This document shows positions 17,784-25,272 of a stretch of 44,960 nucleotides of DNA, piece by piece. Origin of the DNA: Actinomycetota bacterium (GTDB lineage Bacteria > Actinomycetota > Acidimicrobiia > Acidimicrobiales > Ilumatobacteraceae); assembly GCA_017856115.1 (NCBI GenBank), contig JAFMFM010000001.1, positions 1-44,960 on the forward strand. The letters run 5' to 3'. The position numbers and the translations under genes are program-made. The first letter of the stretch is position 1, and each line of letters opens with the position of its first letter. The notes under the pieces were generated by a model. It was not told where the DNA came from, made no database searches, and worked only from the letters and a program-made list of their open reading frames with translations.

Positions 17784-18200
17784 CTAGTGATACCAGATTC
17801 GCTGGTGCTCCCTGCTCTGCGGGTGCAGCAGCAGGGCAAGTAGGGCGGCGTCGAACGCAAACGAGAGAAGACTGGCGCCGAACAATCGGTATCGCCATGG
17901 GGCGTTCAACTGGGTGTAGGCAACGAACGTAAGGACGAACGGGGATACGGACGCAGCGACCGCGATTCTCCAACCCACTCGACGTTCGTTCGCCATGAGG
18001 AAAGCACCTGCGCCATAGGCCGCAACCACGATCAGTCCGAGGAAGAAGCCGAGGGCGTATCGCTGGCGAAAGTAGTGGAGCACGTCGCCGCCATCGATCA
18101 ACTCGACGAGCGCGAAGAAGCCGTTGATGTAGAGCAACCAACTGGCGATCTGCAGCGTTTGTGGCTGCATACGATCGAACCACTTGCGGCGTTCCGGCAT
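17784..18200 (-). CDS. Small membrane protein of unknown function
   Basis: A 138-residue protein from ATG 18200 (MPERRKWFDRMQ). About four hydrophobic helices follow a basic N terminus: WLLYINGFFALVELI, LGFFLGLIVVAAYGAGAFL, a VAASVSPFVLTFVAY segment, and LFGASLLSFAFDAALLALLL. I do not recognise a family. The longer in-frame reading to 18887 is rejected because it lies antisense across era. It sits 3 nt upstream of the MaoC start in the same direction, so co-transcription is likely, and its start is 37 nt from divergent era. Confidence 0.75.
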   Translation of the reverse strand: MPERRKWFDRMQPQTLQIASWLLYINGFFALVELIDGGDVLHYFRQRYALGFFLGLIVVAAYGAGAFLMANERRVGWRIAVAASVSPFVLTFVAYTQLNAPWRYRLFGASLLSFAFDAALLALLLHPQSREHQRIWYH

Positions 18201-18237
18201 GGCAGAGAGTCTGGCAGATGGATAGCGTCGAACGCAG

Positions 18238-19077
18238 ATGCGCAGTGGGTTCGTGAGCCTGGTCGGCCGGCCCAACGTCGGAAAGTCGAGCATCCTGAAT
18301 GCGGCATGCGGTCGGAAGGTGTCGATTGTCTCCGACAAACCACAGACGACGCGTACCCGTGTGCGTGCGGTCGTGCACAGAAGCGACGCCCAGATCGTCT
18401 TCGTCGATACACCGGGCATCCACAAACCCGTGAGTGCCCTCGGAAAACGAGTCAACGCCACGGCATTGGATGCCAGTCGTGAAGTCGACGTGACGTGTCT
18501 GGTGATCGATGCCACCATGCCGTTCGGTCGTGGAGACCAGTTCGTCGCAGAGCGGATGAACCTCGCAACCGGTGCGATCATCGTCAACAAGATCGACCGC
18601 GCACCTCGATCGAAGGTGTTGAAGCAGCTGTCCGCGGTCGCCGCATTGGATGCGGCGGCATATTTTCCGCTCTCGGCAAAGACCGGCGAAGGGGTCGAGG
18701 TGTTCCTGGACTGGCTGGCAACCCGATTACCCGAGGGCGAACCGCTGTATCCATCCGATGTCGTTCGTGAAACCCCGGACACGCTGTGGGTCGCCGACTT
18801 GGTGCGCGAGGAACTCCTGTCACGGATGCGTGAGGAGTTGCCGTACTCCATTGCCACGCGCGTGACGGAATACGAGTGGCCCCGCATTCGTTGCGAGATC
18901 GTCGTGGAGCGCGATAGTCAAAAGGGTATGGTCATCGGGAAGGGTGGTCAGGTGTTGAAGGAAGTTGGCACGGCCGTGCGGCTGCAGCTTGCCAAGGGAG
19001 CACACATCGAACTCGTCGTGGTGGTCGACGAGGGTTGGCAGCAACGACTCGACAGGATCGAGCGACTCGGCTACTAG
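18238..19077 (+). CDS. era: GTPase Era
   Basis: A 279-residue GTPase with the full Era architecture. G1 is GRPNVGKS at about 10-17, G3 is DTPGIHKP, G4 is NKID and G5 is SAKTGEG. A C-terminal KH domain contains GMVIGKGGQVLKEVG with the GxxG loop. Era binds the 3' end of 16S rRNA and assists 30S maturation, working with YbeY. Start is ATG 18238, 9 nt after a TAGCGT box (18223-18228). In many actinobacteria era directly follows the CBS gene; here it is isolated. The stop is 2 nt from the convergent lipoprotein gene. Confidence 0.95.
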   Translation: MRSGFVSLVGRPNVGKSSILNAACGRKVSIVSDKPQTTRTRVRAVVHRSDAQIVFVDTPGIHKPVSALGKRVNATALDASREVDVTCLVIDATMPFGRGDQFVAERMNLATGAIIVNKIDRAPRSKVLKQLSAVAALDAAAYFPLSAKTGEGVEVFLDWLATRLPEGEPLYPSDVVRETPDTLWVADLVREELLSRMREELPYSIATRVTEYEWPRIRCEIVVERDSQKGMVIGKGGQVLKEVGTAVRLQLAKGAHIELVVVVDEGWQQRLDRIERLGY

Positions 19078-19079
19078 TC

Positions 19080-19712
19080 CTATTGATCCAGCGTTGAGAT
19101 GACGCTCAGGTAGTCGTCGTACGTCACGGGCGCGCCCGGTGCGGTGAGATCACCGCCGCCACGCGGCACCTGAATCTGCAGCCCATCCACTTCGAACAGC
19201 ACCTGCCCGATTCCGGGTCGACGCGTGAGCGTGAGGACGATCTGGGCAATGGCGAGTCGCTGGTCGAGTGGCTCGAGTTCGGAGAGGAACGGCGCGGTGG
19301 ACGCCACGCGAGCGACCCCACGACGAACGTCGATGGTGGCGGTCAACCCACGAGGTAGCGCCGAGCGCAGTCCGGCGGTTTGGGCGGTGGCGTCGAGTCC
19401 GGCGAACAACGTGTCCAGGACCTGTGTGGGAGTAGCCGGACTGACGATACGCCGCTCGGAGCGAACCACCCTGTTGGCGCTCACGAAGTAGAACTCGACG
19501 GCGTCGTACAGCACCTCCGTAACCGTGGTGGTGGGGGCATCCGATGTTGCTTCGACGGTCGTGGAGGTGGTGGTGGCGACGAGGACGGTGCTCGTGGTGG
19601 CCGAGAGCGCGTCGGGGACCTCATCGTCGGGAAGTGTCAGGAATCGACCCTCCTCGGGCACCCCGCATGCTGCAAGCGCCACCACGACGGCAAGGGTCAG
19701 CGCGCGCTTCAT
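19080..19712 (-). CDS. GerMN-domain lipoprotein
   Basis: A 210-residue secreted lipoprotein. The signal peptide ends in a lipobox-like LAAC at residues 13-16. A low-complexity Thr/Ser/Val-rich linker (about 35-65) leads to a GerMN-like domain (about 68-185) with YFVSANRVV and a VARVASTAPF strand. The ATG overlaps the stop of the histidine kinase (ATGA), so it is made with the sensor. A kinase followed by a GerMN lipoprotein recalls MtrB-LpqB of mycobacteria, where LpqB modulates the kinase. LpqB is much longer, so this would be a reduced version; that homology is inference. Confidence 0.85.
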   Translation of the reverse strand: MKRALTLAVVVALAACGVPEEGRFLTLPDDEVPDALSATTSTVLVATTTSTTVEATSDAPTTTVTEVLYDAVEFYFVSANRVVRSERRIVSPATPTQVLDTLFAGLDATAQTAGLRSALPRGLTATIDVRRGVARVASTAPFLSELEPLDQRLAIAQIVLTLTRRPGIGQVLFEVDGLQIQVPRGGGDLTAPGAPVTYDDYLSVISTLDQ

Positions 19713-21121
19713 GCCTCGGCATCCAATCGCGGAATGGTTACGACGAACCTGGCGCCTCCGCTGGGCGAGGTGTCGACGTATGCCCGACCACCGATGGCGC
19801 TGGCGTGTTCGGAGACGATCGCCAGTCCGAGACCACTTCCGACACTGTTTCGTGACGCGGTACCACGAGCAAAGCGCTCGAAGATTCGCAATCGTTCACT
19901 CACGCCGATTCCGGGCCCGTTGTCGTCGACGATGAGGAGCAGGTCGTGGTCGTCGTTGGTGCTGAGAAGGATCTCCGACGCGCCACCTGCGTGGTCCCGG
20001 GCGTTGTCGAGGAGGTTCACGAGGACGCGTTCGATGCGGCGTTTGTCGACGAGAACCAGGTCGTCACCCCCGAGATCCGATACGACGAGCACTCCTTCGT
20101 AGCCGTGCCGCGCAGCGATGCGCTCGACGAGCGACGTGAGGTGGAGCTCTTCGAGTTGATCCTGACCGGCTCGGGCATCGAGTCGACTCAACTCGAGCAA
20201 GTCGAGCACAGTACGGTCGAAGCGGCGAACCTGGGCGACGATGATCTCGAGGGCCTGACGATTGCGATCCGACAACTCGTCTGCTCGTCCCTGGAGCACG
20301 TCGACCGCCGCCCCCAGTGACGTGATTGGCGATCGAAGTTCGTGGCTGACGTCGCTGGCGAATCGTTCCTCGCGCTCGATTCGCTCCTGGACGGCGTCGG
20401 CCATTCCGTTGAAACTGGTCACGAGTCGCTGCAGGTCGGGATCGCGCTCGTCCTCGAGACGAGTTCCGAGGGCTCCCTCGGCGATGGTTTTGGCGGCGGC
20501 GGTGACACGGCGCAGGGGAAGAAGGACGTTGCCGCTCAGGAGGTAACCGATGAGGCCGGCAACGATGGTGATGCCGATGACCGCCGCAATGAGAGTGCTG
20601 CGGATGGTGCCCAGCGTGTCGGAGACGTCGTTGATCGGGAACACCTCGAAATACGTCGCATCGATCGCGGGTATCGCCACCGCCACGGCTTCGAAGGGCC
20701 GATCGTTGAAGTCCACTCGCTGCACGCCGCTCACGCCCCGAATCGCATTGCTGACGAACGACGCCGGAAGATTGGATTGGGTGAACCGCAACGGTGCTTG
20801 GGCGTAGAAGAGATCCTCGGTACCGAGATGCAGTACCGCGTACCCGCCGGTTTCCGTGCGCAGGTTGGTGACCACTTCTCCGGCGTCCGAGCGGGCGGTT
20901 CCCACCAGTGAGCGAACCAGCTGCGCATTGGCGATCGCCTGCGATTTGGCGGAGGACGTGGCTTTGTCGAGGAGGTAGTTGCGGGTCGCGGCGAACGTGA
21001 CCACGCTCAAGATGACCACGCCAATCAGTGTTGCAAGCGAGAAGTACACCACGATTCGCGCACGCAGACCGGGTCGTAGCGACCGCAGTTGCAACGGTGG
21101 GGCATGTTGCGTCTCGGTCAC
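19709..21121 (-). CDS. Sensor histidine kinase (MtrB-like)
   Basis: A 470-residue HAMP-HisKA-HATPase kinase, read from GTG 21121 (VTETQHAPPL); upstream in-frame starts up to 21226 exist but are less likely. Two membrane helices frame an extracytoplasmic sensor region, then a HAMP segment. The phospho-acceptor His is in DVSHELRSP. ATP-binding N, G1 and G2 boxes are seen as NLLDNARDHAGG, DNGPGIG and GSGLGLAIVSEHASAIGG. Partner: the divergent MtrA-like regulator at 21333. Overlap with the lipoprotein gene shows co-translation. Confidence 0.9.
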   Translation of the reverse strand: MTETQHAPPLQLRSLRPGLRARIVVYFSLATLIGVVILSVVTFAATRNYLLDKATSSAKSQAIANAQLVRSLVGTARSDAGEVVTNLRTETGGYAVLHLGTEDLFYAQAPLRFTQSNLPASFVSNAIRGVSGVQRVDFNDRPFEAVAVAIPAIDATYFEVFPINDVSDTLGTIRSTLIAAVIGITIVAGLIGYLLSGNVLLPLRRVTAAAKTIAEGALGTRLEDERDPDLQRLVTSFNGMADAVQERIEREERFASDVSHELRSPITSLGAAVDVLQGRADELSDRNRQALEIIVAQVRRFDRTVLDLLELSRLDARAGQDQLEELHLTSLVERIAARHGYEGVLVVSDLGGDDLVLVDKRRIERVLVNLLDNARDHAGGASEILLSTNDDHDLLLIVDDNGPGIGVSERLRIFERFARGTASRNSVGSGLGLAIVSEHASAIGGRAYVDTSPSGGARFVVTIPRLDAEA

Positions 21122-21186
21122 CCGTCCAGCATGGCGCAACTTCAGGAGGACGGGAGCGGTCGATGCTCGGCTGCTGGACACACCGT

Positions 21187-21208
21187 GCCGGCTCACCATT
21201 GAGCCGGC
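21187..21208. promoter_or_regulatory. Strong hairpin between sensor and regulator genes
   Basis: A perfect 9-bp inverted repeat, GCCGGCTCA and TGAGCCGGC, separated by the 4-nt loop CCAT. It lies in the 211-nt gap between the kinase and regulator genes, probably in the 5' leader of the kinase mRNA. Without a T-run it is not a classical terminator; a role in attenuation or RNA stability is possible. Confidence 0.5.
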
Positions 21209-21332
21209 GGGACCAAGGGGGAGCATGGCCCGCGCCGGCTCGTTCCCAGCGTGGGGCCCGGAGATGACGGCAACTTGGTGGATGTGTGCGTTTTCTGTAA
21301 CAAATCGAAAAACTTTGGCAGAATGCGTCCCG

Positions 21333-22022
21333 ATGGCGACGATCTTGCTGGTGGAGGATGATGCCGGAATTCGCGCCGCGTTGAGTTTGGCGCTGGAGGA
21401 CGAGGGCTACGAGATGCTGCAGGCACCCGACGGACGAACCGGCCTGGCGTTGGTCGCCGGTGAACATCCCGATCTCGTACTGCTCGACTTGCGGTTGCCC
21501 GACATCTCGGGTTTCGAAGTGTGCCGCGAGATTCGCGCCAAGAGCAATCTCCCCATCATCATGGTCACCGCCCAGACCGACACCCACGATCTCGTTGCTG
21601 GTCTCGAGGCCGGCGCCGATGACTACGTCACCAAGCCCGTGAACTCCAAGGAACTCGCGGCTCGAATTCGTGCCGCGCTTCGCCGAATCGTGCGCGAATC
21701 GACGGGGCGCACCCCGGATGTGACGCGATTCGGGGACATCGAACTTCGTCGCGATGCCGGCATCGTCTTGAAGGGTGGGATGGAGGTGGCACTAACGAAG
21801 ACGGAGTTGCGCTTGTTGATCGAGTTCGCCGACCATCCCAACAGCGTGCTGAGCAGGGATCAATTGCTCGAGCGGGTATGGGGTTACGAGTACCTCGGCG
21901 ACAGTCGCTTGGTGGATGCACACATTCGTCGGCTGCGGGTGAAGATCGAGGATTCACCGAACGAACCTCGGTTCATCACCACCGCTCGTGGCATGGGGTA
22001 CCGCTTCAAGACGGGCGACTAG
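21333..22022 (+). CDS. mtrA: OmpR-family response regulator (MtrA-like)
   Basis: A 229-residue two-domain regulator from ATG 21333 (MATILLVEDD). The receiver has the acidic pocket, the phospho-acceptor Asp in LLDLRLPD, a switch Thr in MVTAQ, and Lys in TKPV. The winged-helix DNA-binding domain ends VWGYEYLGDSRLVDAHIRRL, closely similar to actinobacterial MtrA. It probably controls cell-envelope and division genes. An AT-rich stretch at about 21290-21320 (including TGTAACAAATCG) is the likely promoter. Unlike in mycobacteria, regulator and kinase are divergent. Confidence 0.9.
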   Translation: MATILLVEDDAGIRAALSLALEDEGYEMLQAPDGRTGLALVAGEHPDLVLLDLRLPDISGFEVCREIRAKSNLPIIMVTAQTDTHDLVAGLEAGADDYVTKPVNSKELAARIRAALRRIVRESTGRTPDVTRFGDIELRRDAGIVLKGGMEVALTKTELRLLIEFADHPNSVLSRDQLLERVWGYEYLGDSRLVDAHIRRLRVKIEDSPNEPRFITTARGMGYRFKTGD

Positions 22023-22023
22023 C

Positions 22024-22054
22024 GACGTTCGGAAAGGGCGTTTCGTTGAACGTC
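22024..22054. terminator. Possible bidirectional hairpin after mtrA and dinG
   Basis: An inverted repeat GACGTTC ... GAACGTC, 7 bp each arm, spans the short convergent gap. A weaker inner GAAA/TTTC pairing lies between the arms. No T-run follows, so termination is only a guess. Confidence 0.35.
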
Positions 22055-23936
22055 ACGACGTGCGACGAACGAAGAAGTCGGCAACTCGTTCGAGCGAGTT
22101 CGTCTCGGGCATGTGCGACACGCCGTACAGCACGGCACCCTTGTATCTCTTGGTGGACAGACGCGGATCGAGTATCGCCACGACCCCGTGATCGGTGGCC
22201 GTGCGGATGAGCCGACCGGCGGCCTGTGCGAGTGACGCCGCTGCGATCGGCACATCTACGTGCATGAACGCCGCCGGACCCGCTTCGTCTCGACGCGCAT
22301 CGAGGAGCGGGTCCTTCATTGCAGGGAATGGAACCTTGTCGAGGATCACCATCCGTAGGGCGTCTCCCGGTACGTCAACGCCCTGAAAGAAGCCACGAGT
22401 CGCAAAGAGGCAGGAGGCATGGTCGTCGCGGAATGCGTCGAGGAGCGCCTTCTTGGGCATGTCGTCCTGGCGGTACAACCTGATTCCGGATCCGAGCTTC
22501 CCCTCGAGTGCGTCGGCAGTGTCGCGCAGCACGCTCCAACTGGTGAAGAGAACCAGTGCAGAACCGCCGGACAGGCTGATCAATTCACGAATGCGTTGCT
22601 GCAAACGTGCCGGTCGGGCAGGGTCGTTGGGTGGGGGCAGGTCGTCGGCGAGGTACAGCAGAGACTGTTGTGCGTAATCGAACGGGCTCGCAACACGCAG
22701 GATGTCGTCGTCATCCAACGACAATCCGAGTCGACGTGGTAGTCCGGGCGGAATGGTTGCGCTGGTGAGGATGGCGGTGGTTTCGTCCCACACGCGATCG
22801 AGCACGTGGTCGACCCGCTTGGGAGCGGCCGTCAAACGTGCGGCACCGCGCACGTCGAGGACGAACAGCACCATGTTGCTGCCGCCGGAAAGCACCTTGG
22901 AGAGCGATTCCTGGAGGCGAGCGATCGTCGACGTTGCGCGGAGCAGTTCTGGGGTTTCGGTGGTCGTCGCTCGTAACTCGTCGAGGATCAGTCCGCACTG
23001 GCTTGCGGCATTGCCGATCACGCCGTGTATGTCCGATGGCAGTGGTTGAGGGAGGCGTTGTCCGGAATGGCGAGTCAACACTTCGTCCAACTCCTTGCCG
23101 GTTTTGGCCAGTGCGTTCGGGAGTTTCTGGCGTGACAACGCCTGACGCGCCGATTCGGCGGCGGTTGCAATCATTCGACCGGTGAGCGAAACGGACGCCG
23201 TCTCGCTGATGACGTCCTCGAGTTCGTGGACTTCGTCGAACACCACGACGTCGTGCGGCGGGAGGAACTCCCGTTCTTGTTCGAGATCCAGACCGTACAG
23301 CGTGAAGTTCACCACGATGACGTTGGCATTCTTGGCTCGTTCCCGCGCGCGCTCGGTGAAGCAGGTCTCGCCGAACGCGCACTTGGCGGCACCGGGACAC
23401 TCGTCGGATCCGAGACTCACCTTGCGCCATGCCGAGTCACCGACCGGAAACGGCACGTCGGAGAGTTCGCCCGATTCGGTGCGGTCGGACCACTCGACGA
23501 GCTGGTGTACTTCGCGCGCGACATCCCGCGGCACGTCACCGAGCGGCAGTTGGTCATGGCCCGTGGCGATCTCCGACACGCGCTGTCGACACAGGTAGTT
23601 GTTGCGACCCTTGAGGATCGCCCAGGAGAACGACAGATCAGGGTCATCGTCGCACACGGATTGCAGGAGCGGCAGATCGACACTGGCAAGTTGATCCTGC
23701 AGGGCCTTGGTGTAGGTCGCGATGACGGCGGTCCGCCCGGCGGCCAGAATGGGAACCAGGTAGCCGAGCGTCTTGCCGGTCCCGGTGCCGGCTTGCACCA
23801 CGAGGGTGCGGCCCGAGTCGATCGCGTCGGCGACGTGGCGAACCATGTCCGCCTGGCCAGCGCGCTGTTCGGCGTGCTGCAACCGGGCGATGACCGTGTC
23901 GAGCAGGGAGAGCGCCGACGATGCCGCCGGCGTCAT
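22053..23936 (-). CDS. DinG/XPD-like ATP-dependent DNA helicase
   Basis: A 627-residue superfamily 2 helicase from ATG 23936 (MTPAASSALS). Walker A is QAGTGTGKT near residue 46. The 4Fe-4S cluster region shows CRQRVSE, then CPGAAKCAFGETC, with four suitable cysteines. The DEAH box appears as DEVH in VVFDEVHELED, and motif VI-like sequence is GRLIR near the end. The closest type is the DinG-like helicase of actinobacteria, which unwinds damage-related DNA or R-loop structures. It is 13 nt downstream of uppS in the same direction. Confidence 0.92.
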   Translation of the reverse strand: MTPAASSALSLLDTVIARLQHAEQRAGQADMVRHVADAIDSGRTLVVQAGTGTGKTLGYLVPILAAGRTAVIATYTKALQDQLASVDLPLLQSVCDDDPDLSFSWAILKGRNNYLCRQRVSEIATGHDQLPLGDVPRDVAREVHQLVEWSDRTESGELSDVPFPVGDSAWRKVSLGSDECPGAAKCAFGETCFTERARERAKNANVIVVNFTLYGLDLEQEREFLPPHDVVVFDEVHELEDVISETASVSLTGRMIATAAESARQALSRQKLPNALAKTGKELDEVLTRHSGQRLPQPLPSDIHGVIGNAASQCGLILDELRATTTETPELLRATSTIARLQESLSKVLSGGSNMVLFVLDVRGAARLTAAPKRVDHVLDRVWDETTAILTSATIPPGLPRRLGLSLDDDDILRVASPFDYAQQSLLYLADDLPPPNDPARPARLQQRIRELISLSGGSALVLFTSWSVLRDTADALEGKLGSGIRLYRQDDMPKKALLDAFRDDHASCLFATRGFFQGVDVPGDALRMVILDKVPFPAMKDPLLDARRDEAGPAAFMHVDVPIAAASLAQAAGRLIRTATDHGVVAILDPRLSTKRYKGAVLYGVSHMPETNSLERVADFFVRRTS

Positions 23937-23949
23937 TGCGTGGGTGCGG

Positions 23950-24654
23950 TCATGTGGTGGCACCGTGATCGGGTTGGGCCGTCTTTGCCACCAACGCGAG
24001 CGCCTCATCGAGTTGAGTTGCGCCGAAGTCCGGCCACGAACAATCGGTGAAGTACACGCGTGCATTCGCCGCCTGCCACAGGAGGAAGTTGGAGACGCGA
24101 GATTCACCCGAGGTGCGAACCAGCACGTCGACGGGCGGAAGCGCGGGGTCGTACATCTCGGTGGTGACCGAGTCGACGTCGAGTGGATGCGCTCGTCGAG
24201 CGGCCCGTGCAATCTCTGCGCGACTGCCGTAGTCGAACGCCACCGTCAGTACCATGCCGGTGTTGCCTTTGGTGTCCTCGATGGCCTGAAGGATTGCTCG
24301 TTGCACCGACTTCGGGGTTCGAGACCCCGGCTCATCGAAGGGCCGTCCAATCCAGTTGACGCGCACGTTGTTGGCGTTGAGTTCCTCGATTCGTCCGAAG
24401 AGTTTGCGGTGCAATCCGAGGATGTGGCGCACCTCGGATGGGGGTCGCACCCAGTTCTCCGTACTGAAACCGAATACGGTGAGCCATCCGATGTTGCGTC
24501 GTGCCGCGGTTCGTACCACGTCGGCGAGGGCCTCTTCTCCTGCCGTGTGTCCCGCGGTGCGGGGAAGCCCACGGCGTTTGGCCCAGCGACCGTTCCCGTC
24601 CATGATGCAGGCGACGTGGAGGCGGTGGGGCGTCGACGAGGCCGGAGAGTTCAT
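23950..24654 (-). CDS. uppS: Polyprenyl diphosphate synthase, catalytic subunit (UppS-like) lacking the RxG tail
   Basis: A 234-residue cis-prenyltransferase from ATG 24654. Canonical catalytic blocks are intact: CIMDGNGRWAKRRGL with catalytic Asp19, FGFSTENW, and RTSGESRVSNFLLWQ carrying Arg180, Glu184, Arg186 and Ser188. It elongates prenyl diphosphates with IPP to make the cell-wall lipid carrier. Two residues normal for bacterial homodimers are missing. The Glu of the usual AYAEL segment is Arg199 (AANARV), and the C terminus ends in a short tail without RRFGG, i.e. no RxG motif. Those features are found in the divergent partner at 24697. No frameshift restores RxG in other frames. Confidence 0.93.
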   Translation of the reverse strand: MNSPASSTPHRLHVACIMDGNGRWAKRRGLPRTAGHTAGEEALADVVRTAARRNIGWLTVFGFSTENWVRPPSEVRHILGLHRKLFGRIEELNANNVRVNWIGRPFDEPGSRTPKSVQRAILQAIEDTKGNTGMVLTVAFDYGSRAEIARAARRAHPLDVDSVTTEMYDPALPPVDVLVRTSGESRVSNFLLWQAANARVYFTDCSWPDFGATQLDEALALVAKTAQPDHGATT

Positions 24655-24696
24655 GGTGTGCCGTACGAAACTAGTTCCTAGTGCGAGGATGTAACG

Positions 24697-25272
24697 GTGG
24701 TCGCCGCTGCATCGTTGTCCCATCTCCTGTTGTGCGCCGGGTCGGTCGGCGAGTGGGCGGACACCTCGCCCGAGCAATGGCGGGCACGAATTGATCTGGT
24801 GGCGCGGGTCGCGCAGGCGGGCGGCGCCGAATGGGCAACGATCATCCCGACGCACGGTGGTGCCGACGGCGAAATCGAATCGATTCGGCATGTCTTGCAG
24901 ACGTCGTGCGGAGGGGTTCGGTACGCGAATCGGGTCGTGGTGCTGAGCGAGGCTGGCGTGACGATCATCGTGGACCCGCTCGCCGACGGGAAGCAACGAA
25001 TCGTCGATGCCGCAGCGCGCGTTGCCTCGTCGAGCGGGATAACCGAGGATCGTCTCTCGGCTGCAATCACCGCACCCGCCCCGAACGAACCGGATCTGGT
25101 GATCGTCCTGGGCGATGCCACCACGATGCCCGGATCATTGGTGTGGGAGTTGGCGTATGCGGAGCTCGTCTTCCTGGATGCTCCCTGGACGGCGCTCGAC
25201 GCCGAGCATCTCGAGATGGCGATCGACGACTTCACGCGTCGCGACCGCCGATTCGGTGGCGTGGATTCCTGA
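24697..25272 (+). CDS. Degenerate cis-prenyltransferase-like protein, candidate NgBR/Nus1-type partner subunit
   Basis: A 191-residue protein from GTG 24697 with a GAGGAT ribosome-binding sequence about 8 nt upstream. Similarity to UppS is clearest at the C terminus: PDLVIVLGD, then LVWELAYAELVFLDAPW, and a final RRDRRFGGVD. Aligned with E. coli UppS, the catalytic Asp26 position falls in CAGSVGEW (Asp lost), Arg194 becomes Val137, Glu198 Ala141, Arg200 Thr143 and Ser202 Pro145. Glu213 is kept as Glu156 and the RxG motif as R185-F-G187. It cannot catalyse alone but keeps what a partner subunit supplies in trans. It is divergent from uppS by 42 nt and shares one base with the recO start (TGATG). 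Confidence 0.82.
   Translation: MVAAASLSHLLLCAGSVGEWADTSPEQWRARIDLVARVAQAGGAEWATIIPTHGGADGEIESIRHVLQTSCGGVRYANRVVVLSEAGVTIIVDPLADGKQRIVDAAARVASSSGITEDRLSAAITAPAPNEPDLVIVLGDATTMPGSLVWELAYAELVFLDAPWTALDAEHLEMAIDDFTRRDRRFGGVDS

Noticed and set aside
23936-24020. Frameshift at the end of uppS hiding an RxG tail
   Set aside because: I read the other two frames to the dinG start; none encodes an RRFGG-like ending, so the loss is real in this sequence.
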